Shown here: one piece after another, positions 25,214 through 32,763 of the stretch
How the letters are laid out: each line of letters begins with the position of its first letter
Numbering within the stretch: the first letter of the stretch is position 1
Assembly: GCA_948794795.1 (NCBI GenBank)
Contig: CAQGLR010000034.1
Location: 1-40,817, forward strand
Length of the DNA: 40,817 bases
Reading direction: 5' to 3'
From: an uncultured Lachnospiraceae bacterium
GTDB lineage: Bacteria > Bacillota > Clostridia > Lachnospirales > Lachnospiraceae
Notes under the pieces: model-generated
What the model saw: the letters and a program-made list of their open reading frames with translations, nothing else
Database searches by the model: none
Told to the model about the DNA's origin: nothing
Position numbers and translations under genes: made by a program

Positions 25214-25230
25214 GTTGTAATAAATTCTAA

Positions 25231-25278
25231 ATAAAATAACCAGCTATCACATATTAAATATGGAATAACTGGTTATTT
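25231..25278 (-). terminator. Terminator of the rpsF-ssb-rpsR operon
   Basis: Minus strand AATAACCAG (25269-25277) and CTGGTTATT (25235-25243), with the inner CATATTTAATATG also self-complementary, followed by TTATTTAG. It lies 34 bases past the rpsR stop codon. Confidence 0.8.
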
Positions 25279-25311
25279 ATATCTTTGCCAGAAACTTTAT
25301 GGCACCTGGGA

Positions 25312-25572
25312 TTAATCAGTTGTATAAGGCATAATTGCTATGTGGCGTGCACGTTTAACAGCAACTGTTAATGCTCTCTGGTGCTTTGCACAATTTCCTG
25401 TAATCCTTCTAGGAAGAATTTTGCCTCTTTCTGATACATATCTTTTTAATTTATTTACATCTTTATAATCAATTACATCATGCTCTTTATCCGCACAGAA
25501 AGCACATACTTTCTTCCTTCTGCGGGCAGGCCTTCTTCTTGCGCCTTCTTTGTCGCCCTTATTGTAAGCCAT
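25312..25572 (-). CDS. rpsR: Ribosomal protein bS18
   Basis: The 86-residue small-subunit protein S18, which binds 16S rRNA next to S6. A basic N-terminal tail (RRRPARRRKK) is followed by KVCAFCADKEHDVIDYKD, then KLKRYVSERGKILPRRITG and NCAKHQRALTVAVKRARHIA. The CxxC and the C-x2-H pair keep the possible zinc site of the Cys-containing S18 type. Last gene of rpsF-ssb-rpsR; AAGGAGGTT precedes the ATG. Confidence 0.97.
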   Translation of the reverse strand: MAYNKGDKEGARRRPARRRKKVCAFCADKEHDVIDYKDVNKLKRYVSERGKILPRRITGNCAKHQRALTVAVKRARHIAIMPYTTD

Positions 25573-25602
25573 GTCATAACCTCCTTAAATTATTACTGGT
25601 AA

Positions 25603-26064
25603 TTAACACTTAAATGGTAATTCCTCTTCTATTGCATCAGGAATATTCATAAAACCATCACCTGCTGCCTGTGAAGGCTCAGGTCTTGATGGCGCTGCTG
25701 CCTGCTGGTATCCGCCTGCTGGCATTGCGGCAGCAGATGCTGCCTTACTTTCAACAAATTCCTGTTCTTCTACAACAACATCCGTTGTATAAACTTTCTG
25801 GCCGTCCTTGTTGGTATAACTGCCTGTCTGTATACGGCCTGTTACTGCAATCTTTATACCCTGGTGAAAATAGTTTTGTGCAAATTCTGCACCTTTGCCA
25901 AATACAACACAGTTTATAAAATCTGCGGTCTGGTCATCACCCTGGCGTTTAAACCTGCGGTCTACAGCAAGTGTATATCTTGCTACCGCTGTCTGGGTTT
26001 CCCCTGAAGAGTAACGTATATCAGGGTCACGTGTCAGACGTCCTACTAAAATAACTTTATTCAT
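25603..26064 (-). CDS. ssb: Single-stranded DNA-binding protein
   Basis: SSB coats single-stranded DNA in replication, repair and recombination. The 153-residue protein has an OB fold (residues 1-105: MNKVILVGRLTRDPDIRY, FINCVVFGKGAEFAQNYFHQG, VTGRIQTGSY) and a flexible linker rich in A, P and Q. The acidic tip reads EEELPFKC, so two residues follow the usual terminal Pro-Phe. The ATG at 26064 is preceded by GAGGAAGG; a GTG four codons earlier is less likely. Conserved order rpsF-ssb-rpsR. Confidence 0.96.
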   Translation of the reverse strand: MNKVILVGRLTRDPDIRYSSGETQTAVARYTLAVDRRFKRQGDDQTADFINCVVFGKGAEFAQNYFHQGIKIAVTGRIQTGSYTNKDGQKVYTTDVVVEEQEFVESKAASAAAMPAGGYQQAAAPSRPEPSQAAGDGFMNIPDAIEEELPFKC

Positions 26065-26085
26065 ATAAGGAAACACCTTCCTCTC

Positions 26086-26373
26086 TTATGCTTCCTGCCT
26101 GACGCATAAATATCTGAGAACATTATCCATAATGCGTACAACCTGTTCAATTTTGCCTGGAACTTCTGGCTCTGCATCAAACTGGATAAAATAGTAAAAG
26201 CCCTCTTTCATATGCTGGATTTCATAAGCAAGCCTTTTCTTGCCCCATTCCTCAACATTTGTAATGCTGCCGCCGGCCTTTGTTACATAATCCTTTGCCT
26301 TCTCGACAGTTGCTGCTCTTACTTCATCTTCAATCTTAGCATCGACAACTAACGCTAATTCATATTTGTTCAT
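26086..26373 (-). CDS. rpsF: Ribosomal protein bS6
   Basis: The 95-residue small-subunit protein S6, which forms a heterodimer with S18. Family features: MNKYELALVVDAKIEDE, GGSITNVEEWGKKRLAYEI with the conserved GkkrLAYxI, EGFYYFIQFDAEP and RIMDNVLRYLCVR. The ATG at 26373 follows AAGGAGGT by ten bases; earlier in-frame starts give a non-family N-terminus. The leader can form a 7-bp hairpin (26417-26442); in many bacteria the rpsF leader binds S6:S18, but I could not match that motif with confidence. Confidence 0.97.
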   Translation of the reverse strand: MNKYELALVVDAKIEDEVRAATVEKAKDYVTKAGGSITNVEEWGKKRLAYEIQHMKEGFYYFIQFDAEPEVPGKIEQVVRIMDNVLRYLCVRQEA

Positions 26374-26507
26374 AGCTGTCTGTACCTCCTTCTGGTCTCT
26401 GGCTCCTCCCATGGCTCTAGTTCCGTGTGACATCAGAACCAGTGTGTTTTATACACAACATGTCCTAACAGGGAAGAACAAGGAAATTTAACGTATCACA
26501 ATCAAAT

Positions 26508-26536
26508 ACTTTAGCATATTTTAACATTTTATGCAA
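26508..26536 (-). promoter_or_regulatory. Possible promoter of rpsF-ssb-rpsR
   Basis: Minus strand TTGCAT (26531-26536), 17-base spacer, TAAAGT (26508-26513). It lies 14 bases from the end of palindromic copy F. The -10 box is poor, so another start may exist. Confidence 0.5.
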
Positions 26537-26550
26537 GCTTTATTTTTTTG

Positions 26551-26865
26551 ACACGTCCATTTCATAAATTCCAATAATTTCTATTTATTTTTGAGGGTAC
26601 AGACGGTTTCCATGCCAGAGCCAGAATATTCCACACAGGGGTACGCTTCCGCTACGATAACCCACGCAACAGTGCATAGTATCCTTGTTTTATAAAAGAA
26701 ATTGGCATTTCTTTTATAAAACCTAAGACAGGATACAAGCACTGGCGGGGTTAAAGTACCCCTTTTGTGGAATTATTGCTGGCTCTGGCACCGGAAACCC
26801 TGTGTAATGGCACTCTCAAAAGATAAATAGAAACTATTGGAATAAAATTTATGAAATGGACGTGT
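26551..26865 (+). repeat. Full palindromic element, copy F
   Basis: A 315-base imperfect palindrome. Outer inverted repeats start ACACGTCCATTTCATAAATT and end in its complement. Inside, GCCAGAGCCAG...ATTCCA pairs with TGGAAT...CTGGCTCTGGC; then GGGGTAC (26638-26644) with GTACCCC (26756-26762). The motif ACGCTTCCGCTACGAT (26643-26658) is unpaired on one side. CCCACGC pairs with GCGGGG, CAGTGC with GCACTG, GTATCCT with AGGATAC, closed by a long AT-rich apical stem. No reading frame is supported in it. It lies tail-to-tail with copy B between the DUF951 gene and rpsF. Confidence 0.85.
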
Positions 26866-26870
26866 TTTTT

Positions 26871-27129
26871 GTGTTTCCCCATTTTTCAAATTACGCAAAG
26901 ACTATATTACTCTGGCAAATTCCAAATGTTTTACTATAAGGCAGCTGTTATGGATACACTGGTGTTTAAGCCCCGTTTTTAATGCTTAATAGAAACTTTT
27001 GTTTCTATTAAGCATTTGGGGCTTTATGCACCATTGTGTATCCATCCAAGCGCAAGCGGGCTGCCGGTAGTAAAACTTTGGAATTGCCAGAGCCACATAA
27101 CTTGTGTATTAAAAAAACGGGGAAACCCA
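26871..27129 (-). repeat. Full palindromic element, copy B
   Basis: A 259-base palindrome with outer repeats GGTTTCCCC...GGGGAAACC and long imperfect arms that share CTCTGGCA-ATTCCAAA-GTTTTACTA. On the minus strand ATTCCA, then GTTTTAC-like helix, GGCAGC, the 16-nt motif CCGCTTGCGCTTGGAT (27044-27059 on plus as complement), GGATACAC, AATGGTGCATA and a GC-rich helix AAGCCCC/GGGGCTT with an apical TTTCTATTAA stem. This is the same order of parts as copies F and G. Its 5' end is two bases past the stop of the DUF951 gene. Confidence 0.85.
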
Positions 27130-27131
27130 AA

Positions 27132-27314
27132 CTATTTTTTTTCTATAAACCCCCTGAAATTTTTCTCAACCTGTTTTCTTGGAAGCATAACCTGGTGGCC
27201 ACATCCGCCGCACTTAATGCGTATATCCATACCTGTCCGCATTATTTCCCATGCATTATTTCCACATGGATGCTGTTTCTTCATTTTTATTACATCTCCA
27301 ATTTTTAAATCCAT
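27132..27314 (-). CDS. DUF951 family protein
   Basis: A 60-residue small protein matching DUF951: MDLKIGDVIKMKKQHPCG, then WEIMRTGMDIRIKCGGCGHQVMLPR. The KxxCxxCxH arrangement (IKCGGCGH), together with the earlier HPCG cysteine and histidine, suggests a small zinc-binding or nucleic-acid-binding fold; function is unknown. In other Firmicutes DUF951 genes commonly stand close to rpsF, so the two palindromic elements between here and rpsF look like an insertion into an ancestral gene pair. AAAGGATAGAGG precedes the ATG. Confidence 0.9.
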   Translation of the reverse strand: MDLKIGDVIKMKKQHPCGNNAWEIMRTGMDIRIKCGGCGHQVMLPRKQVEKNFRGFIEKK

Positions 27315-27460
27315 TCCTCTATCCTTTCTTATAGATGCTATGCCAGAAGTTTATAAAACTTGTTACTTTAGTCTGCCAGTTTACTGTATTTATGCATTTT
27401 ACCCACAAAATATGTTATTATATCCCTCTTTTTTACTTGCATTATACCTGGTATTAGTGT

Positions 27461-27488
27461 ATTATAATGAATAATACATAGTTTTCAA
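27461..27488 (-). promoter_or_regulatory. Possible promoter of the DUF951 gene
   Basis: Minus strand TTGAAA (27483-27488), 16-base spacer, TATAAT (27461-27466). It lies in the 327-base spacer 27315-27641 between divergent genes, which holds no gene that I can support. Confidence 0.55.
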
Positions 27489-27641
27489 AACTACATGTCA
27501 TTTTATTCCACCCTATATAATATACATATAGCTAATAATTTCTTATTAAGTATCATATCATATACATATGGATACCTAAGGAGTAATTCTTTAATAAATT
27601 GAAAATTTTTAAACCAGTTCACTTTACAAGGAGGTAATCAT

Positions 27642-28442
27642 ATGACAGCAATTTCAAAACCAGTAAATAAACAGAAAAAACACACGCCAGGCCATGCTGG
27701 CGGAGCAGTACCATCTATATACACCAATGCTGATGGTACTATTTCTGTTTCAACACATGGACCTGTTATAACAGAAGAAGAACCACCAGTGCATAAAAGC
27801 TTCCTGAAAGAACCAGGCAGTGCAATAACACACCTTATAGGAATTCTTCTCTCTGTTGCCGGGGCTGTACCAATCCTGTACAAGGCTTCTGGAAACGGGA
27901 CACATCTTCCTGTTATTGCAACAGCAGTATTTATTTCAAGCATGGCACTTTTGTATCTCGCAAGTACATTGTACCATAGCATATACGCTTCGGAAACCAT
28001 AACCTGCATTTTACAGAAATTTGACCATATAATGATTTATTTTCTTATAGCAGGAACTTATACACCTATATGCCTGCTTGCGTTACCTAAATCATCTGGC
28101 TTCCCTCTCCTTATTCTTATATGGAGCCTTACTGTATGTGGTTTTATACTTACTGTATTCTGGATTAATTCACCAAAATGGCTTAATTCCACAATATATA
28201 TTTTAATGGGATGGCTTTGTATATTTGCATTTAAACCACTTTTTACAGCAATATCTTCTACAGCCTTTGCATGGCTTTTTGCAGGTGGTGTTATATATAC
28301 TATAGGCGGTGTTATATATGCATTGAAACTTCCCGTTTTTAATAACCTTCATAAAAATTTTGGCTCACATGAAATATTCCACCTGTTTGTACTTGGAGGA
28401 AGCATTTGCCATTATTATATGATTTATACTTATCTTTTATAA
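27642..28442 (+). CDS. Hemolysin III / PAQR family membrane protein (TrhA type)
   Basis: A 266-residue polytopic membrane protein with about seven helices from residue 55 on, preceded by a hydrophilic N-terminal tail of about 50 residues. The family's zinc-site residues are present: STLYHS after helix 2, KFDHIMIYFLIAGTYTP in the next, and the C-terminal GSHEIFHLFVLGGSICHYY with H-x3-H. Bacterial members (TrhA, YqfA) are linked to membrane fluidity control; haemolysis itself is not established for them. ACAAGGAGGT lies seven bases before the ATG. Single gene, ending near a large palindrome. Confidence 0.92.
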   Translation: MTAISKPVNKQKKHTPGHAGGAVPSIYTNADGTISVSTHGPVITEEEPPVHKSFLKEPGSAITHLIGILLSVAGAVPILYKASGNGTHLPVIATAVFISSMALLYLASTLYHSIYASETITCILQKFDHIMIYFLIAGTYTPICLLALPKSSGFPLLILIWSLTVCGFILTVFWINSPKWLNSTIYILMGWLCIFAFKPLFTAISSTAFAWLFAGGVIYTIGGVIYALKLPVFNNLHKNFGSHEIFHLFVLGGSICHYYMIYTYLL

Positions 28443-28490
28443 AAAAACAGAAGCCCTTGTTTATGTTTTAAGATTACATTAGTTTTCTGG

Positions 28491-28608
28491 TAATATTAAA
28501 AAGGGGCTGCCGCATTAAAAATTATTATACAGGATACAGAAAATTTATTTTACCAGAATAATATATCTTGTATATTTCATTCTTAATGCGGCAGACCCTT
28601 TAATATTA
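28491..28608. repeat. Palindrome between convergent genes
   Basis: Outer TAATATTA (28491-28498 and 28601-28608), then AAAGGG-GCTGCCGCATTAA paired with TTAATGCGGCAGA-CCCTTT, then looser pairing inward. It overlaps the TAA stop of the minus-strand lipoprotein gene and likely ends both transcripts. The size (118 bases) exceeds an ordinary terminator. It lacks the core of the copies at 26551-27129. Confidence 0.75.
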
Positions 28609-30663
28609 TTTCATCTCAATATCTTCTATCTCATCAAGCCAGTTATAATATACAGTTACATCCTTTGGCATTGTATCAATGTCAATACGGGCTGAACTAT
28701 ATAAATCTACTGACTGCAATTCATTTAACGGGACTTCTGCTGCCAGGTTCCATATATTTTTATAACAATTCATGTAACGTTTCTGGCGTCCTGCCTCTCT
28801 TACAGTGCTGTCTGCATGTTTTAACTGCTTGCTTATGCCAGACCCAGAAAGCCCAAACCCGTTATTATTTATATATTTGTCATACAGGCGGCAGCCAGCA
28901 TTATCCACGGACTCACCAGACCATAAATCTGCTTGCACCTTTTTTTTGTTTCCTGCCTTTTTTCCTGATGGATTTTCTTTCTGGCTATCCATAATTTTAA
29001 GTTCCATGCCAATATCTTCAAACAATGCTGCTGTTTTAGACGCCATCTGGTATAAAGGACTGCTGTTTCCGCCATCAAGCATTAAAGTATATGACTTCCT
29101 TGCTCCATCTGGTGCTTCTGTCACTGACATGCCATTTATTGTATAACCTGCCGTCTCAAGATATGAAAGCACAGCTTCCTTTACATCTTCATACTTCTCC
29201 ATGTCTTCTGCATCTTCTTTATATATTACATTTCCATTTATATCTTTATTATAAAATGGCATTTCCTCTTCTTTTCCATTAGTATATGGAAGCCATAATG
29301 GATATTGTATTAATTTTGCATATTCTGTATAACTGTTATATAATTCATCTTTAAATGCGCTAAATGCAGTTGCAAATGCCTTTCTTAAATTTCTAGATTC
29401 CTTACTGTAAATATTCCTGCCTGACTTTACATTTCCTGCATTTATACCTATATACTGGTATACTCCTTCTGGTACAAAACTTGTGGCAATTTTATTACCT
29501 GATATTTCACCATTTGAGTTGGCATATGCCAGCCAGAAAAGGTTTTCTTCTGATAATGTTGTATTAATAATATCAACCGTGCCTTCTGTCATTTCAAGTG
29601 CTTCTGGATTATGGTTAATAGTGTCTTCTGGTACATCAGATGGTTCTATTGTGCTTTCTGGCTGTGTACCACTATTATAATTTATCCCTTGTACCTGTTC
29701 TTCTTCTATAGCTTTATTAATTTTTTCCTGTGCAGCATTTAAAATATCTTCCATTTCTTTAAGCTGGACATAGGCAATTTTAGGGCAGCCCTTATAATAA
29801 AGCTCATTGGAAGCATAATATACAATTCCGCTCTCATATTTTACAAACCTGTATGCACCTGCACCTACAGGCAGCTTCTTATTGCTGCACACTGATGACG
29901 TATCACCCTTTTTAAAACCAAATTTATTCCTGTTATAATGATATTTTTGTTTATTTCCATAATAGTGCAGAGGGCATATTGGTATCCTTAATGACTGTGA
30001 CATAGATATATCAAACCCATTTGTTGTAACAGACATTGTATAATTATCAATACGCTTTATACCAGCAATACTTTTTACTTTCCTGTTTTTCTGGTATTCT
30101 GGCAGCCCCCTTATATCCTGCCTGCCAAGGCTGTAACTGCCTTTATAGCTTTTATCACATAAAACATACATAGTAAACAGCACATCATCTATTGTAACAG
30201 GTTCACCATCACTAAACTTAAGGTCATCACGCAGAGTTATCCTGTATATTGTTTCATCTTTTTTCTTATTATAGGTAATCTTTACATCAGCAGGCCCATA
30301 ATACGTATAATCCCTGTTATTATATGCTCTTATCTCACCATCAATCCCATTACATACAACATGTCCATTGCGGTCATTTTCCAGTAAGTAAATTTGTGTT
30401 AAACCTGATGCCTGCCTGTCATCTTCACTTTTTGCAATAAAAGGGTTAAATTTCCCATCTAATTTATTACAGCCTATAACAAGGGGGACATCAGCCTGTC
30501 CTTCCCCTTTACCTTTTGCATCTGTATTTCCATTATCAACAACAGCTGTTGCCTGTGGCTGTGGTTTTGGAGTTTTTTCCTGTTTGTGGCTGCATCCTGC
30601 TGCACTGGCTGTTATAGAAATTACTGCCGCCATAGCCAGTGCTCTTTTCCAGGCCACCTTCAT
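28606..30663 (-). CDS. Peptide-type ABC transporter substrate-binding lipoprotein
   Basis: A 685-residue secreted solute-binding protein of the SBP_bac_5 (DppA/OppA) family. A lipoprotein signal ends at Cys24 (SAAGC). After a short linker the family start LDGKFNPF, then ITLRDDLKFSDGEPVTIDDV, the classic motif of the first lobe, follows. C-terminal sequence with YYNWLDEIE is as in peptide binders. It is longer than usual (about 530-600) because of insertions, notably an acidic segment near residue 300-350 (IEEEQVQGINYNSGTQPEST). No permease or ATPase genes follow; it ends the asparaginase-to-NUDIX gene run. GGAGGG precedes the ATG. Ligand unknown. Confidence 0.88.
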   Translation of the reverse strand: MKVAWKRALAMAAVISITASAAGCSHKQEKTPKPQPQATAVVDNGNTDAKGKGEGQADVPLVIGCNKLDGKFNPFIAKSEDDRQASGLTQIYLLENDRNGHVVCNGIDGEIRAYNNRDYTYYGPADVKITYNKKKDETIYRITLRDDLKFSDGEPVTIDDVLFTMYVLCDKSYKGSYSLGRQDIRGLPEYQKNRKVKSIAGIKRIDNYTMSVTTNGFDISMSQSLRIPICPLHYYGNKQKYHYNRNKFGFKKGDTSSVCSNKKLPVGAGAYRFVKYESGIVYYASNELYYKGCPKIAYVQLKEMEDILNAAQEKINKAIEEEQVQGINYNSGTQPESTIEPSDVPEDTINHNPEALEMTEGTVDIINTTLSEENLFWLAYANSNGEISGNKIATSFVPEGVYQYIGINAGNVKSGRNIYSKESRNLRKAFATAFSAFKDELYNSYTEYAKLIQYPLWLPYTNGKEEEMPFYNKDINGNVIYKEDAEDMEKYEDVKEAVLSYLETAGYTINGMSVTEAPDGARKSYTLMLDGGNSSPLYQMASKTAALFEDIGMELKIMDSQKENPSGKKAGNKKKVQADLWSGESVDNAGCRLYDKYINNNGFGLSGSGISKQLKHADSTVREAGRQKRYMNCYKNIWNLAAEVPLNELQSVDLYSSARIDIDTMPKDVTVYYNWLDEIEDIEMK

Positions 30664-30688
30664 ATTCAGCCCTCCATTCTTATGCTAT

Positions 30689-31312
30689 TTATATATTTAG
30701 AAATTCAAATGGGTTGCCAGGGTCACTTTTTAAAAACTGCATAAGCAGGTAATATGTCCTCATAGTAACAAGTTTTTCAGAAAGTATCTCTTTCACTTCT
30801 TCCTTGCCTGCAATAATAACTTCTATATCTTCTGTTGCTTCATTGCCTTCAAGTGAAGGTGTCCCTGATGCATAACCATATACTGTTATATCACATTCAT
30901 CAGACATACCCTGGCTCTGTATAAATGGTCTTTTCAGGCAGCCAGGGTAATCTGTATATGGCTCAAAATCCAGTCCTGTTTCTTCTTTAATTTCCCTTAC
31001 TGCTGTTTCCCATGCTGTCTCCCCCTTGTCAACCAGCCCGGCTGGCAGTTCAAATACATAATCATTGACTGGATACCTGTACTGTCTTACAAGCACTATT
31101 TTAGAAGGGTCTTCTTTAAGAAGCGCATAAAATACAGCACCTTCTGCCCACAACTTGCCTGTCTGGCACATAAGCTGCCCATCTTCCCTCCTTGTAGCAA
31201 AGTAATATGAAAATGTATTACCATTGGCATCTACTGCTTCTGCCTCATACATATTTAAAAACTTATTATTAGTCTGTTTCTTCCATCCTCTGACATGTTC
31301 ACGTTCTTTCAT
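30689..31312 (-). CDS. NUDIX hydrolase
   Basis: A 207-residue phosphoanhydride hydrolase. The Nudix box is complete: Gly92, Glu98, Arg106-Glu107, Glu110-Glu111 and Gly113 in GLVDKGETAWETAVREIKEE. The preceding strand RQYRYPVNDYVFELPAG is like ADP-ribose pyrophosphatases (NudF group), so ADP-ribose or a similar NDP-sugar is a likely substrate, though not proven. It lies 26 bases upstream of the lipoprotein gene and 25 bases downstream of the ybaK-like gene, in one minus-strand run. GGAGGAC precedes the ATG. Confidence 0.92.
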   Translation of the reverse strand: MKEREHVRGWKKQTNNKFLNMYEAEAVDANGNTFSYYFATRREDGQLMCQTGKLWAEGAVFYALLKEDPSKIVLVRQYRYPVNDYVFELPAGLVDKGETAWETAVREIKEETGLDFEPYTDYPGCLKRPFIQSQGMSDECDITVYGYASGTPSLEGNEATEDIEVIIAGKEEVKEILSEKLVTMRTYYLLMQFLKSDPGNPFEFLNI

Positions 31313-31337
31313 TAATAGTCCTCCATTCTTGTTAATA

Positions 31338-31817
31338 TCAATGTATTATTATATCTGCATATTTCCCGCATATAACCTTTACAAGGTCATCCGGATTAAT
31401 TATAATCTGTGTCCCAAGCCTGCCTCCACTTATAATTATCTTATCATAGTCTTTTGCGCTAATGTGGATAAATGAAGGATATTGTTTCTTCATGCCTATA
31501 GGTGTGCATCCTCCCCTTATATAACCTGTAACCTGGTTAATATCTTTAACATGAAGCAGTCCAATATTTTTCTCACCTGCTGCCTTTGCTGCCTGCTTTA
31601 AGTCCAGCTCCTCTGCAACTGGAATTACAAATACATAATACTGCTTGCTTTTTCCAACAGCTACAAGCGTTTTAAATGAAATATTATAATCCTGCCCAAG
31701 CATGTCTGCTATAGATTTCCCATCTGTAAAATTATCACACTCATATGTATTTAATTCATATCCAATCTTATTCTTATCTAATATCCTCATAGCGTTAGTC
31801 TTTAATTCTTTTGCCAC
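31338..31817 (-). CDS. ybaK: YbaK/EbsC family Cys-tRNA deacylase
   Basis: A 159-residue trans-editing protein that hydrolyses Cys-tRNA(Pro) and related misacylated tRNAs. YbaK features: TNAMRILDKNKIGYEL at the N-terminus, KTLVAVGKSKQYYVFVIPV with the conserved lysine in the active site, GYIRGGCTPIGMKKQYPSFIH with the GGxSP-like loop, and the GRLGTQIIINPDDL ending. Family length is about 155-160. Gaps to its neighbours are short (about 25-45 bases), so it is in the asparaginase run. Confidence 0.92.
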   Translation of the reverse strand: MAKELKTNAMRILDKNKIGYELNTYECDNFTDGKSIADMLGQDYNISFKTLVAVGKSKQYYVFVIPVAEELDLKQAAKAAGEKNIGLLHVKDINQVTGYIRGGCTPIGMKKQYPSFIHISAKDYDKIIISGGRLGTQIIINPDDLVKVICGKYADIIIH

Positions 31818-31860
31818 AACAATTCCGTCCTTCCAGCTTTTACTTTTATTATATACCCTG

Positions 31861-32733
31861 TTACTCCAGACGGTCTAAAGCTTTTATAACAGAAAGCCTT
31901 ACCCTGTCCCTGTGCACAGGTTTTACAAGATAGTACATATAGCTTTCCATTACTGTATACACATTAAATCCACGTCCGTCAAGCTTAAATTTATTATATC
32001 CCATTTCATAATATTTTCCATATATATCTTCAGCTGTAATAAAAGTTTCATTAATTAAAAACTCATAAAAATCCCTGTTTATTGCACGGCATGAAGGAAA
32101 TACAGCACTGTCAAACTCCAGCTGTGCCCTTGAAACTTCCCTGTAATGGCTAGTGCTGTTTGGACATGAATCCATACAGAAAGAATCCACAAGTATTTCA
32201 TATTTATCCTTGTCTTTAAGCTGTTCTAGTTTGTCTGTATTATTAAATGATTTATCAAGCACTATAATATAATAGTCTTTTAATGCCTGCTTTTCAGTCT
32301 CTTCAATTTCCTTAATTTCCCTTGTTGTAGAAAGTATTATTTTATACCCAGGGTAATTACTGCGTATATATTCTTCAAGAAGTGGTGAATTAACCAGGAC
32401 TTCATTCATTCCATTATCTGCAAGTTTAAGACACATATTGCAGAATGTATCATACAAATGTTTTTCTTCTAACAGTGAGTTAGTAAATGTAAACCTGCAT
32501 GGTATGCCATTGTCATTATAATCCTTTAACACCCCTAAAACCTGCTCTTTACGTGTATATCCAGGACATACCCTGCCGCCGTTCCACAATGAACCTGGAA
32601 AACATCCATATACAGCGCCTATTTCTATATTATCATAAAAACACTCAGGATATTCTTTCATCATATTTATAATTAGCTGGTTTAAAGCAAACTTATTATA
32701 AAAATCTGGCAGATAAAACTTTATTTTGTCCAT
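31861..32733 (-). CDS. Uncharacterised protein with U32-like barrel features
   Basis: A 290-residue soluble protein that I cannot assign firmly. A run of strand-helix units (YGCFPGSLWNGGR, CRFTFTNSLL, NEVLVNSPLLEEYI, KIILSTTREI, YEILVDSFC) fits a TIM-barrel. The cysteine pattern C-x3-C-P (FCMDSCPNSTSHYREVS) followed by FPSC recalls the [4Fe-4S] site of U32 family peptidases and UbiU/UbiV proteins. No radical-SAM CxxxCxxC motif. The ATG at 32733 follows GGAGAGTGGGG; an in-frame TTG five codons earlier would lie inside that site. It sits 31 bases after asparaginase and before ybaK. Function unknown. Confidence 0.6.
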   Translation of the reverse strand: MDKIKFYLPDFYNKFALNQLIINMMKEYPECFYDNIEIGAVYGCFPGSLWNGGRVCPGYTRKEQVLGVLKDYNDNGIPCRFTFTNSLLEEKHLYDTFCNMCLKLADNGMNEVLVNSPLLEEYIRSNYPGYKIILSTTREIKEIEETEKQALKDYYIIVLDKSFNNTDKLEQLKDKDKYEILVDSFCMDSCPNSTSHYREVSRAQLEFDSAVFPSCRAINRDFYEFLINETFITAEDIYGKYYEMGYNKFKLDGRGFNVYTVMESYMYYLVKPVHRDRVRLSVIKALDRLE

Positions 32734-32763
32734 TGCCCCACTCTCCAATCTTATTATTGTATA

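Noticed and set aside
26374..26460. S6:S18-binding leader motif of rpsF
   Set aside because: A small hairpin exists, but I could not place the conserved CCG-containing internal loop, so I do not call it.
26551..27129. IS200/IS605 ends or integron attC sites as the explanation of the palindromes
   Set aside because: The elements have long inverted arms over their whole length and no transposase; attC core sites RYYYAAC/GTTRRRY are not placed at the ends as required.
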